This document shows positions 26,200 through 34,860 of a DNA stretch of 64,000 bases, one piece after another (position 1 is the stretch's first letter; the number at the start of each line of letters is the position of its first letter). Origin of the DNA: Pseudomonas salomonii (GTDB lineage Bacteria > Pseudomonadota > Gammaproteobacteria > Pseudomonadales > Pseudomonadaceae); NCBI RefSeq assembly GCF_900107155.1, contig NZ_FNOX01000014.1, forward strand, positions 124,001 to 188,000, given 5' to 3'. The translations under genes and the position numbers were made by a program. The notes under the pieces were generated by a model, which was not told the DNA's origin, searched no databases, and was given only the letters and a program-made list of their open reading frames with translations.

Positions 26200-26226
26200 G
26201 ATACATTACTGACGCCCTATCACCCT

Positions 26227-26249
26227 GCGGGAGCTGGCTTGCCTGGGAT
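26227..26249. repeat. Degenerate single REP element
   Basis: GCGGGAGCTGGCTTGCCTGG resembles the core of the third REP family seen again at 63224-63250. It stands alone with no inverted partner. Confidence 0.55.
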
Positions 26250-26306
26250 GACGTCGTCATGATCGCCGCAAAATTCCGACGCCGTCCTCTTGCCCACGAG
26301 ACCCGC

Positions 26307-26369
26307 ATGAAAATCCCCTTGCCACTGGCCTTACTCTGCGCCCTGTTCACCACCACCCTGGCCCACTGA
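26307..26369 (+). CDS. 20-residue signal-like leader peptide
   Basis: The frame MKIPLPLALLCALFTTTLAH ends 3 bases before the ATG of the YqaA-family gene. It looks like a bare signal peptide. It could be a translated leader or the scar of a lost secreted protein. The ribosome site is modest (ACGAGAC). Confidence 0.35.
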   Translation: MKIPLPLALLCALFTTTLAH

Positions 26370-26372
26370 TTA

Positions 26373-26816
26373 ATGTTCGCCGGTTACCTGGGGCTGTTTT
26401 TCGCCGCCTTCGGCGCAGCCACCCTGCTACCGCTGCAATCGGAAGCCGTGCTGGTAGGCTTGCTGTTCAGCGGGCACTACAGCCTGTGGCTGCTGCTGGG
26501 TATTGCGACCTTGGGCAATGTGCTGGGGTCGGTGGTTAATTGGTGGCTGGGGTTTTCGATTGAACGCTTCAAGGGACGGCGCTGGTTTCCGGTCGGTCCC
26601 AAGCATCTGGAAAAAGTCCGTCGCAATTATCAGCGCTGGGGATACTGGACATTGTTGCTCAGTTGGGTGCCGATCATTGGTGACCCCTTGACCTTGGTCG
26701 CTGGTGTGATGCGCGAACCGCTGTGGCGGTTTTTGCTGCTGGTCACCCTGGCCAAGAGCCTGCGCTATGGCGTACTGGCGGCGCTGACCTTGCAGTGGGT
26801 GTTAATCCCCACTTAA
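26373..26816 (+). CDS. YqaA/DedA-family (SNARE-associated) membrane protein
   Basis: This 147-residue inner-membrane protein shows the small DedA/VTT pattern: a re-entrant N-terminal segment (AAFGAATLLPLQSEAVLVGL), a glycine-rich span (GNVLGSVVNWWLG), an amphipathic arm (YQRWGYWTLLLSWVPIIGDPLTLVAG) and a final span. Family members move phospholipids or affect envelope homeostasis. The start lies just after a 20-codon leader-like frame, with no good ribosome site of its own, so translation may depend on the leader. Confidence 0.85.
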   Translation: MFAGYLGLFFAAFGAATLLPLQSEAVLVGLLFSGHYSLWLLLGIATLGNVLGSVVNWWLGFSIERFKGRRWFPVGPKHLEKVRRNYQRWGYWTLLLSWVPIIGDPLTLVAGVMREPLWRFLLLVTLAKSLRYGVLAALTLQWVLIPT

Positions 26817-26859
26817 TCCCCTCGCAACAGCATCCGGGCATTCCCATCGGAGCCCTTCC

Positions 26860-27876
26860 ATGTCGCTAATTCGCGCCTTCTGCATCGCCGGCCTGCTGAC
26901 GGCAAGCGCCACTCCCGCCCTCGCCGCTACGGCCCTCGCCACTGCCTATGGCCCCGAGCTGCAAGGCTTTCAATACCCTTACCCGGTCGAACATTTCAGT
27001 TTCCAGTCCCAAGGCAAAACCCTGCAAATGGGCTATATGGACGTGCCCGCCAAGGGCCGTGCCAATGGCCGCAGCGTGGTGTTGATGCACGGCAAGAACT
27101 TCTGCGGCGCGACCTGGGAAGATTCGATCAAGGCCTTGAGCGCAGCGGGTTACCGCGTGATCGCGCCGGACCAGATCGGGTTTTGCACCTCCAGCAAACC
27201 CGACCACTACCAGTACAGCTTCCAGCAGCTGGCGATCAACACCCATCAACTGCTGGAAAAACTCGGCATTCAAAAGGCCACCCTCATCGGCCATTCCACC
27301 GGCGGCATGCTTGCCACCCGTTATGCACTGCTGTATCCGCAACAAACCGAGCAGTTGGCGCTGGTCAATCCCATCGGCCTGGAAGACTGGAAAGCCTTGG
27401 GCGTGCCCTATCGCAGCGTCGACCAATGGTATGAGCGCGAGCTGAAACTCAGCGCCGACGGCATTCGCCAGTATGAACTCAACACTTACTACGTCGGGCG
27501 CTGGAAGCCGGAATACGAGCGTTGGGTCGACATGCTTGCCGGCCTGAATAAAGGCCCCGGCCACACCCAGGTCGCATGGAACTCGGCGCTGATTTACGAC
27601 ATGATCTTCACGCAGCCGGTGTACTACGAGTTCAAGGACTTGCAGATGCCCACGCTGCTGCTGATCGGCACTGCCGACACCACCGCCATCGGCAGCGATA
27701 TCGCGCCGCCGGCGGTCAAGGCCAGGCTCGGTCACTACGACGTGCTGGGCAAACAGGCGGCCAAGCTGATCCCCCATGCGACCCTGGTGGAATTCCCGGG
27801 CCTGGGCCATGCACCGCAGATGGAAGAACCGGCGCAGTTTCATCAGGCACTGTTGCAGGGGTTGAACGCCCTTTAA
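26860..27876 (+). CDS. Exported alpha/beta hydrolase
   Basis: This 338-residue protein has a signal peptide (residues 1-22, ending ALA) and an alpha/beta hydrolase fold. The oxyanion motif is HGKNF (77-81), the nucleophile elbow is GHSTGG with Ser146, and the C-terminal histidine is in FPGLGHAPQMEEPAQF. It should act in the periplasm as an esterase or similar enzyme. A GGAG site precedes the ATG. The substrate is unknown, and the adjacent dehydrogenase does not reveal it. Confidence 0.82.
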   Translation: MSLIRAFCIAGLLTASATPALAATALATAYGPELQGFQYPYPVEHFSFQSQGKTLQMGYMDVPAKGRANGRSVVLMHGKNFCGATWEDSIKALSAAGYRVIAPDQIGFCTSSKPDHYQYSFQQLAINTHQLLEKLGIQKATLIGHSTGGMLATRYALLYPQQTEQLALVNPIGLEDWKALGVPYRSVDQWYERELKLSADGIRQYELNTYYVGRWKPEYERWVDMLAGLNKGPGHTQVAWNSALIYDMIFTQPVYYEFKDLQMPTLLLIGTADTTAIGSDIAPPAVKARLGHYDVLGKQAAKLIPHATLVEFPGLGHAPQMEEPAQFHQALLQGLNAL

Positions 27877-27902
27877 TCCAACCTTTTTCGAGGCACTCGT
27901 GA

Positions 27903-28853
27903 ATGTCGGTACAGATCGCAGTCATTGATGATTGGCAAAATGTAGCCAGTGGTGTGGTGGATTGGTCGGCACTGGCGGCGGTGGGCCAGGTGCACTTTCT
28001 GCACGATTACCCCGCCGATACCGCCACGATGGTTGAACGTTTGCAGGGGTTCGACGTGATTTGCCTGATGCGCGAGCGCTCGACCTTCGATCAGGCTCTG
28101 TTGCAAGGCCTGCCCAAGCTGAAACTGCTGGTGACCGGCGGCATGCGCAACGCGGCCATCGACATTGCCGCCGCTAAAGCCCTGGGCATCCAGGTGTGCG
28201 GCACCGACAGCTACAAGCAGGCGGCGCCGGAATTGACCTGGGCGCTGATCATGGCCTCGACCCGCAACCTGCTGGCCGAAGCCAACTCACTGCGCGCCGG
28301 CGGTTGGCAGATCGGGCTGGGCGGCGACCTGTATGGCAAAACCCTGGGGGTTCTCGGGCTGGGCAGCATCGGCCAGAAAGTCGCGCAGTTTGGCCAGGCA
28401 TTCGGCATGCGCGTGATTGCCTGGAGCGAGAACCTCACGCCGGAGCGCGCCGCCGAGGCGGGTGTGAGCTGGGTCAGCAAGCGTGAGTTGTTTGAACAGG
28501 CGGATATTCTGAGCGTGCACCTGGTGCTCAGCGAGCGCAGTCGCGGCCTGGTAGATGCCCAGGCGCTGAGCTGGATGAAGGCCAGTGCGCGTTTGGTCAA
28601 TACATCACGTGGGCCGATTGTGGATGAACAGGCGCTGATCGAGGCGTTAACAGCTAGGCGACTGGCGGGGGCCGCGCTGGACGTGTATAGCGAAGAGCCA
28701 CTACCGGTTGATCATCCCTTCCGGCGTCTGCCGAACGTGTTGGCCACGCCCCATGTCGGGTATGTGAGTGAACAGAATTATCGGCAGTTCTATCAGCAGA
28801 TGATCGAAGACATCCAAGCCTGGGCCAGCGGGACGCCGATTCGCAGCCTGTAA
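27903..28853 (+). CDS. D-2-hydroxyacid dehydrogenase family protein
   Basis: This 316-residue NAD(P)-dependent enzyme has the Rossmann motif GLGSIGQKVAQFGQAFG (about 147-163). The conserved arginine is in NTSRGPIVDEQALIEAL, and the catalytic histidine is in LATPHVGYVSEQNY. It belongs to the phosphoglycerate/glycerate dehydrogenase-like group that reduces 2-oxoacids. The precise substrate cannot be read. The start ATG follows the hydrolase stop by 26 bases. Confidence 0.82.
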   Translation: MSVQIAVIDDWQNVASGVVDWSALAAVGQVHFLHDYPADTATMVERLQGFDVICLMRERSTFDQALLQGLPKLKLLVTGGMRNAAIDIAAAKALGIQVCGTDSYKQAAPELTWALIMASTRNLLAEANSLRAGGWQIGLGGDLYGKTLGVLGLGSIGQKVAQFGQAFGMRVIAWSENLTPERAAEAGVSWVSKRELFEQADILSVHLVLSERSRGLVDAQALSWMKASARLVNTSRGPIVDEQALIEALTARRLAGAALDVYSEEPLPVDHPFRRLPNVLATPHVGYVSEQNYRQFYQQMIEDIQAWASGTPIRSL

Positions 28854-29437
28854 GCGGTATGGCATGCAGGCCTGTTGTGGCAAGCAGGCCATTGTGGCGA
28901 GCAGGCTTGCCCTGCGTTGGGTTGCGCAGCAGCCCCATAATGAACACACCCCATCTATCTGACGCACCGAGTGGGCCATTTGGGAGCGCTGCGCGCTCCA
29001 ACGCAGGGCAAGCCTGCTCGCCACAACAAGCCTGCTCACAACATCTAGGCAATTCGCCACCATTCCTCAGCGGTTCTCGCAAAATCACAGCAATTGCGAA
29101 CTGTGCATATGGTTACAAGTTTTTTGTCCTACAAAAAACGCCTATAAACCATACGGGCTCTGGGATCTGTCCTAGACTCATGACCGATGGGTCCGTTCCA
29201 AAACAAAAACCCCGCAAAAAATCGAAACTTTACAACTCTGCCGCAGGTCAAGTTTTTAAGGGAGGCGAGCGCAGGCGATTCAGCCGAATGCCCGTCCATC
29301 CACTCTTTTTTCGCAATGAGTGCAACTGGCATACGCCTTGCCAGTTTGTACTGTGCTTGTGCGCCTGGCCGCAGGATGTGGCCAATCGGAGCCGATGGCA
29401 GCGGGCCATCAGCCGACCCAATATGTAGGAGAGAACG
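28854..29437. other. Intergenic region upstream of the glycogen/trehalose cluster
   Basis: The first 180 bases carry the long inverted REP-like repeat. The rest (29040-29437) is less GC-rich around 29090-29260 and probably holds the glgA promoter. No credible gene is seen; the open frames across it contain no recognisable domain. Confidence 0.6.
28892..29026. repeat. 29-bp perfect inverted repeat (REP-like)
   Basis: A 29-base arm at 28892-28920 (starting TTGTGGCGAGCAGGCTTGCC) is repeated exactly in reverse complement at 28998-29026, with 77 bases between. Extra partial copies flank both sides (28875-28889 and 29028-29040), so it resembles a nested REPIN of the GTGGCGAGCAGG family. Confidence 0.88.
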
Positions 29438-30994
29438 ATGATCAGTGCTGCAGTCGATACTCAGGGAGAGCGTTTTAGTCAGCCGGCAGGGGGACCGACT
29501 TCGTTGGCCGACCTGCCCAACACTGTGCGGCCGATCGTGAGTCAGAACCCTAATCGAAAGAAAGTCCTGTTTGTGACGTCCGAATTCGCCGACCTGGTGA
29601 AAACCGGCGGCCTGGGCGACGTCTCCGCCGCCCTGCCCCGTGCCATGGCGCACCTGCATGATGTGCGCGTGCTGATCCCCGGCTACCCGCAGGTGATGGA
29701 AAGCGACAACCCGATCCATATCATCGGCGAACTGGGCGGCCACGCGGCGCTGCCGCCGTGCAAGATCGGGCGCATGGACCTCAAGGATGGCCTGGTCATC
29801 TATGTGCTGATCTGCCCCGAGCTCTACGAGCGTGAAGGCACGCCGTACGGCGCCAACAACGGCCGCGACTGGCCGGACAACCATATTCGCTTCGCCCGCC
29901 TGGGCCTGGCCGCCGCCGACATGGCCGCCAACCTCGCACAAATCCACTGGTGCCCGGACCTGGTGCACGCCCACGACTGGCCCGCAGGCCTGGCGCCGGC
30001 TTATATGCACTGGCGTGGGTCGCGCACCCCCACGCTGTTCACCATTCATAACCTCGCCTACCAGGGTGTGGTCAGCCTGGCCTCGACCCCTGAGTTGGGC
30101 ATTCCACCCCACGCCCTGCAACAGGAAGGCATGGAGTTCTACGGCAAGATGTCGTTCCTTAAGGCGGGCATGGCGTATTCCAGCCATATCACCACCGTGA
30201 GTGCGACCTACGCCCAGGAAATCACTACGCCGGAATTCGGCTGTGGCCTCGATGGCTTCCTCGCCAGCAAGACCCAGCAAGGCCTGCTCAGTGGGATCCC
30301 CAACGGCATCGATGAAAGCTGGGAAACCTCCACCGACACGCACCTGACCCATAACTTCAATATCGGCGATTGGGAAGGCAAGGCGGTCAACGCCGCCCAT
30401 GTACGTGAACTGTTTGGCCTGCACGATTCCACCGGCCCGCTGTTCGCGGTGGTCTCGCGGCTGGTGTACCAGAAAGGCCTGGACCTGACCGAAGCGGTCA
30501 GTCGTTACATCGTTGAAAACGGCGGCCAGATCGCGATTATCGGCCGCGGCGAGCCGGAAGAAGAACACGCCATGCGCGAACTGGCCCTGCGCTTTCCGGG
30601 CCAGGTGGGTGTGCGCATCGGCTTCAATGAAACCGATGCACGGCGCATGTTCGCCGGCAGCGATTTCCTGCTGATGCCGTCGCGCTACGAGCCGTGTGGT
30701 CTGAGCCAGATGTACGCCCAGCGTTTCGGCTCACTGCCGGTGGCGCGCAATACTGGCGGCTTGGCGGACACCATCGAAAATGGCGTCACCGGCTTTCTGT
30801 TCAATGAGTCCACCGTCGAGAGCTATGAAGAAGCGCTGAGCCGCGCGTTCAGGGTATTTGCCAATAAAGGCCTGCTTAACGCCATGCGCAGCCGCGCCAT
30901 GACCCAGCCGTTCAACTGGAGCCAGGCGGTGGAACCCTACGCTGAACTGTATGAACAGCTGGTGGCCAATGCCCTGGGGAAACCCACGAAGTAA
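29438..30994 (+). CDS. glgA: Glycogen synthase
   Basis: This GT5 enzyme extends alpha-1,4-glucan from ADP-glucose. The protein has 518 residues with an N-terminal extension of about 40 residues before the core. The sugar-nucleotide motif KTGGLGD is at residues 55-61 (KVGGLAD near residue 15 in E. coli), and the C-terminal acceptor/donor stretch SRYEPCGLSQMYAQRFG is intact. An AGGAGA site precedes the ATG. It is the first gene of a long same-strand cluster and matches the gene order around PA2165-PA2160 of P. aeruginosa. Confidence 0.93.
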   Translation: MISAAVDTQGERFSQPAGGPTSLADLPNTVRPIVSQNPNRKKVLFVTSEFADLVKTGGLGDVSAALPRAMAHLHDVRVLIPGYPQVMESDNPIHIIGELGGHAALPPCKIGRMDLKDGLVIYVLICPELYEREGTPYGANNGRDWPDNHIRFARLGLAAADMAANLAQIHWCPDLVHAHDWPAGLAPAYMHWRGSRTPTLFTIHNLAYQGVVSLASTPELGIPPHALQQEGMEFYGKMSFLKAGMAYSSHITTVSATYAQEITTPEFGCGLDGFLASKTQQGLLSGIPNGIDESWETSTDTHLTHNFNIGDWEGKAVNAAHVRELFGLHDSTGPLFAVVSRLVYQKGLDLTEAVSRYIVENGGQIAIIGRGEPEEEHAMRELALRFPGQVGVRIGFNETDARRMFAGSDFLLMPSRYEPCGLSQMYAQRFGSLPVARNTGGLADTIENGVTGFLFNESTVESYEEALSRAFRVFANKGLLNAMRSRAMTQPFNWSQAVEPYAELYEQLVANALGKPTK

Positions 30995-31033
30995 TTTTTA
31001 GTTGTTGTTTTAAAAAAAGGGAGGTCTTCATAG

Positions 31034-32779
31034 ATGCCGTCACGGACTCTGGAAACCTGGCCCCACGGCGCAATCATGCTGGACGCGCAACACACGCGTT
31101 TTGCCTTGTGGGCGCCAGACGCATTTTATGTCAGCGTTGAATTGCAAGACGGCAAGTCCATCGCCATGCTGCCCCAGGCAGATGGCTGGTTCGAGGTAGA
31201 AACCAAGTGCCCGGCGGGCACTTGTTACCGCTACAACATCGACGGCGAACAGGACGTGCCGGACCCGGCATCCCGGGCCCAGGCGACTGACGTACACGGC
31301 TGGAGCGTGGTCGTCGATCCCCTCGCCTATCAATGGCGACACAGCCAGTGGCAAGGTCGCCCTTGGCACGAGGCCGTTATCTACGAGCTGCATGTCGGCG
31401 CAATGGGCGGTTATGCAGCCGTTGAAAAACAGCTACCCCGCCTGGCCGAGCTTGGGGTGACCGCCATTGAACTGATGCCGCTGGCGCAATTTCCCGGCGA
31501 GCGCAATTGGGGCTACGACGGCGTACTGCCCTACGCCCCGCAAGCCTCCTATGGCTCCCCCGAACAACTCAAGGCCCTGATCGACAGTGCCCACGAACAC
31601 GGTTTGGCGGTGATCCTGGATGTGGTCTACAACCACTTCGGCCCCGACGGCAATTACCTGGGCCAGTACGCCCAAGGCTTCTTTGAAGAAGACGTGCACA
31701 CGCCCTGGGGCGCCGGGATTGATTTCGATCGCCGCGAGGTGCGCGACTTTTTCCTCGACAACGCGCTGATGTGGTTGCTCGAGTACCGCTTCGACGGCCT
31801 GCGCCTGGACGCGGTGCACGCCATCGACAACCCCGGTTTTCTAAAAGAACTCGCGCATCGGGTACGCCAGCAGGTGGACACCGGCCGGCACGTGTGGCTG
31901 GTACTGGAAAACGAACTCAACCAGGCCAGCCTGCTCACGCACGACTTTGATGCGCAGTGGAACGACGACTTCCACAACGTCCTGCACGTGCTGCTCACGG
32001 GCGAAACGGATGCGTATTACAGTGACTTCGCGCAAGGCCCCACCGAGAAACTTGCGCGCTGCCTGGGCGAAGGTTTTGTCTACCAAGGCCATACCACCCG
32101 CCACGGCCACACACGCGGCGAGCCCAGCGGCGACCTGCCACCCAGCGCCTTCGTGGCGTTTTTGCAGAACCACGACCAGGTCGGCAACCGTGCCTTGGGC
32201 GAGCGCCTGCACCAACTGTGCTCGCCCCAGGCGCTGAAAGCAGCCACCACCTTACTGCTGATGTCGCCGATGATTCCGCTGATGTTCATGGGCGATGAAG
32301 TCAACGCCGAGCAGCCGTTCCTGTTTTTCACCGATCACCACGGTGAACTGGCCGAAGCTGTGCGTGAGGGTCGGCGTAACGAATTCGCCGACTTCGCAGC
32401 GTTCAAGGACCCTGAGCGGCGCGAACATATTCCCGACCCCAACGCGCTGCCGACCTTTCTACAGTCGGCGCCCCGCTTCACCGAGAACGAACACGCGCAG
32501 CTATACCGCCAGCTGCTGAGCCTGCGCCATCGGCATATCGTGCCGCACTTGCCGGGCAGCGTGGCCCTGGGCGCGCAGGTACTGGCCGACGGCGCCGTCA
32601 CCGCGCGCTGGCGCCTGGGCAACGGCAGCGTGTTGCAGATCGACCTGAACCTGGGCGCCACGCCGCTGGATCACCCGGCGCCGCCACACCTGCTATTCGA
32701 GACGTCTGCCCATGGAGGCGCGCAACTGGCGCCCTTGAGTGCACGCGTCGCCTTATCCCCTGTTGGAGATCACCTTTGA
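31034..32779 (+). CDS. treZ: Malto-oligosyltrehalose trehalohydrolase
   Basis: TreZ cuts the alpha-1,4 bond next to the trehalose end of maltooligosyl-trehalose and releases trehalose. The 581-residue GH13 protein has an N-terminal beta domain (FALWAPDAFYVSVEL) and a barrel with the nucleophile Asp in GLRLDAVHAIDNP. The acid Glu is in LVLENELNQ and the transition-state Asp in FLQNHDQVGNRA. A GGGAGG site precedes the ATG. Its stop overlaps the TTG start of malQ. It works with treY, two genes downstream. Confidence 0.93.
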   Translation: MPSRTLETWPHGAIMLDAQHTRFALWAPDAFYVSVELQDGKSIAMLPQADGWFEVETKCPAGTCYRYNIDGEQDVPDPASRAQATDVHGWSVVVDPLAYQWRHSQWQGRPWHEAVIYELHVGAMGGYAAVEKQLPRLAELGVTAIELMPLAQFPGERNWGYDGVLPYAPQASYGSPEQLKALIDSAHEHGLAVILDVVYNHFGPDGNYLGQYAQGFFEEDVHTPWGAGIDFDRREVRDFFLDNALMWLLEYRFDGLRLDAVHAIDNPGFLKELAHRVRQQVDTGRHVWLVLENELNQASLLTHDFDAQWNDDFHNVLHVLLTGETDAYYSDFAQGPTEKLARCLGEGFVYQGHTTRHGHTRGEPSGDLPPSAFVAFLQNHDQVGNRALGERLHQLCSPQALKAATTLLLMSPMIPLMFMGDEVNAEQPFLFFTDHHGELAEAVREGRRNEFADFAAFKDPERREHIPDPNALPTFLQSAPRFTENEHAQLYRQLLSLRHRHIVPHLPGSVALGAQVLADGAVTARWRLGNGSVLQIDLNLGATPLDHPAPPHLLFETSAHGGAQLAPLSARVALSPVGDHL

Positions 32780-34860
32780 GCGAAGCGAACCTGGAAATAC
32801 TCGCCAGCCGCGCGGGCCTGGCCGTCGATTGGATCGACGCAAACGGCCGCCCGCAACATGTCAAACCCGCCGCCTTGCGTGCCGTCCTCAAAGGCCTGGG
32901 CCACCCGGCCGATACCGACGCCGAGATCGATGCCAGCCTGCTCGAAATGGAACGGGTGCAACAAGACAAGCACCTGCCGCCACTGATGACTGTGGATACC
33001 GGCGTAGGTCTGGACCTCGCGCGTTACTTCGCCCCGGACACACTCTGCCGCGTCAGCCTGGAACAGGGCGAAACCCTCGAATTGCGCCTGGATGGCAATG
33101 CCGAATTGCCCGGCGTGATCGCACTGGGTTATCACCAGGTGCATATCGACGACCAGACTTTCACCCTGGCCGTGGCCCCGACCCATTGCTACAGCGTCGG
33201 TGAAGCGGTCGACAGCCAATCGGCCCGCGCCTGGGGCCTGAGTGCGCAGCTGTATGCACTGCGCCGCCTGGGTGACGGCGGCTTCGGTGACACGTTGGCG
33301 TTGGAGCACCTGGCCCGCAGCGCCGCCGAGCGCGGTGCCGATGCCTTGGCCATCAGCCCGATGCACGCCATGTTCAGCGCCGACACCGAGCGCTACAGCC
33401 CCTATTCACCCTCCAGCCGTTTGTTCCTCAACAGCCTGTATGCCTCGCCCGCCTGCATCCTTGGCGAGCGCGAAGTGCGCAACGCCATCGAAGCACTGGA
33501 CCTCACCGATGAGCTGCACGAACTGGAGCAGCTCAGCCTGATCGACTGGCCCACCGCCGCCCGCGCCAAGCAGCGCCTGTTGCGCGCCTTGTATGAAGAC
33601 TTCCGCCACGGCCAGCATCCGCAACACGCCGACTTCCTGAGCTTTCGCCAGGCCGGCGGCGAAGCCCTGGAAAACCACTGTCGCTTCGAAGCCGTGCAAG
33701 CCCTGCGCGCCGCCGCCGGTGAAGACCTCGACTGGCGCCACTGGCCCGAAGCCTGGCGCTCGCCACAGAGCCCGGCGCTGGCGCAATTTGCCGCCGAGCA
33801 TGCGCAAGAAATCGGTTATTTCGCCTTTTGCCAATGGCTGATCGCCCGCTGCCTGGAGCGCGCGCAACAAGCCGCGCGTGGCAGTGGCATGGGCATCGGC
33901 CTGATCGCAGACCTGGCCGTGGGCGCCGACGGCGGCGGCAGCCAGGCCTGGAGCCGGCAGGACGAGTTGCTGGCCAACCTTACCGTCGGCGCGCCGCCCG
34001 ACATTCTCAACCGCGCGGGCCAAGGTTGGGGCATTTCGGCGTTTTCCCCCGAAGGCCTCAAGCGCAACGGTTTTCGCGCCTTTATCGAAATGCTGCGGGC
34101 CAACTTCGCCCACGCCGGCGGCCTGCGCATCGACCATGTGATGGGCCTGCAACGCCTGTGGGTCATCCCCATGGACGCTACGCCGCGCGACGGCGCCTAC
34201 CTGTATTACCCGGTGGATGACCTGCTGCGCCTGCTGGCGCTGGAATCCCACCGCCACCAGGCCATCGTGCTCGGTGAAGACCTCGGCACCGTGCCCGATG
34301 GCCTGCGTGAAAAACTCAGCGGCCGCTCGATCCTGGGCATGCGCGTGTTGCTGTTTGAACAAAACCACGAGGGCCACTTCACGCCGATCCTCGACTGGCC
34401 GGACAACGCCCTGGCCACCACCAGCACCCACGACCTGCCGACCCTCAACGGCTGGTGGCACAGCCGCGATATCGAATGGAATATCCAGCTGGGCCTGATC
34501 GATGCGCCCACCGTGGAGCAGTGGAGCGAACACCGCCTGCGCGAGCGCCAGGCGCTGCGCCAGGCCTTGAGCCAGGACCCGCAGAACTTCGTCGATGAAA
34601 TCCGCAACGACACCGACCATATGATCGACGCCAGCGTGCGCTACCTGGGCCATACCCGCGCGCCGTTGGTGCTGTTACCGCTGGAAGACGCGCTGGGCAT
34701 CGAGGAACAAGCCAACCTGCCCGGCACCACCGACACCCACCCCAATTGGCGCCGCCGCCTGCCGGGTGAGGCCGCCAGCCTGCTCGACAACAACGGCGCC
34801 GCCCGTCGTCTGGAGTTGCTGGCCGTGGCGCGCAACCAAGCCCATGAGCGTGACCGATGA
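32776..34860 (+). CDS. malQ: 4-alpha-glucanotransferase (amylomaltase)
   Basis: This 694-residue GH77 enzyme transfers glucan segments between maltodextrins, supplying the linear chains used by treY and glgA. Catalytic stretches are GLRIDHVMGLQRLW (nucleophile Asp), VLGEDLGTVP (acid Glu) and TSTHDLPTLNGWW. The N-terminal 150 residues form the extra domain typical of the bacterial form. Translation starts at TTG 32776, overlapping the treZ stop, with GGAG at 32765-32768. Its end overlaps treY by 4 bases. Confidence 0.93.
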   Translation: MSEANLEILASRAGLAVDWIDANGRPQHVKPAALRAVLKGLGHPADTDAEIDASLLEMERVQQDKHLPPLMTVDTGVGLDLARYFAPDTLCRVSLEQGETLELRLDGNAELPGVIALGYHQVHIDDQTFTLAVAPTHCYSVGEAVDSQSARAWGLSAQLYALRRLGDGGFGDTLALEHLARSAAERGADALAISPMHAMFSADTERYSPYSPSSRLFLNSLYASPACILGEREVRNAIEALDLTDELHELEQLSLIDWPTAARAKQRLLRALYEDFRHGQHPQHADFLSFRQAGGEALENHCRFEAVQALRAAAGEDLDWRHWPEAWRSPQSPALAQFAAEHAQEIGYFAFCQWLIARCLERAQQAARGSGMGIGLIADLAVGADGGGSQAWSRQDELLANLTVGAPPDILNRAGQGWGISAFSPEGLKRNGFRAFIEMLRANFAHAGGLRIDHVMGLQRLWVIPMDATPRDGAYLYYPVDDLLRLLALESHRHQAIVLGEDLGTVPDGLREKLSGRSILGMRVLLFEQNHEGHFTPILDWPDNALATTSTHDLPTLNGWWHSRDIEWNIQLGLIDAPTVEQWSEHRLRERQALRQALSQDPQNFVDEIRNDTDHMIDASVRYLGHTRAPLVLLPLEDALGIEEQANLPGTTDTHPNWRRRLPGEAASLLDNNGAARRLELLAVARNQAHERDR

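Noticed and set aside
28859..29428. 189-codon frame between the dehydrogenase and glgA
   Set aside because: Half of it is the inverted REP-like repeat. The rest has irregular composition and no ribosome site.
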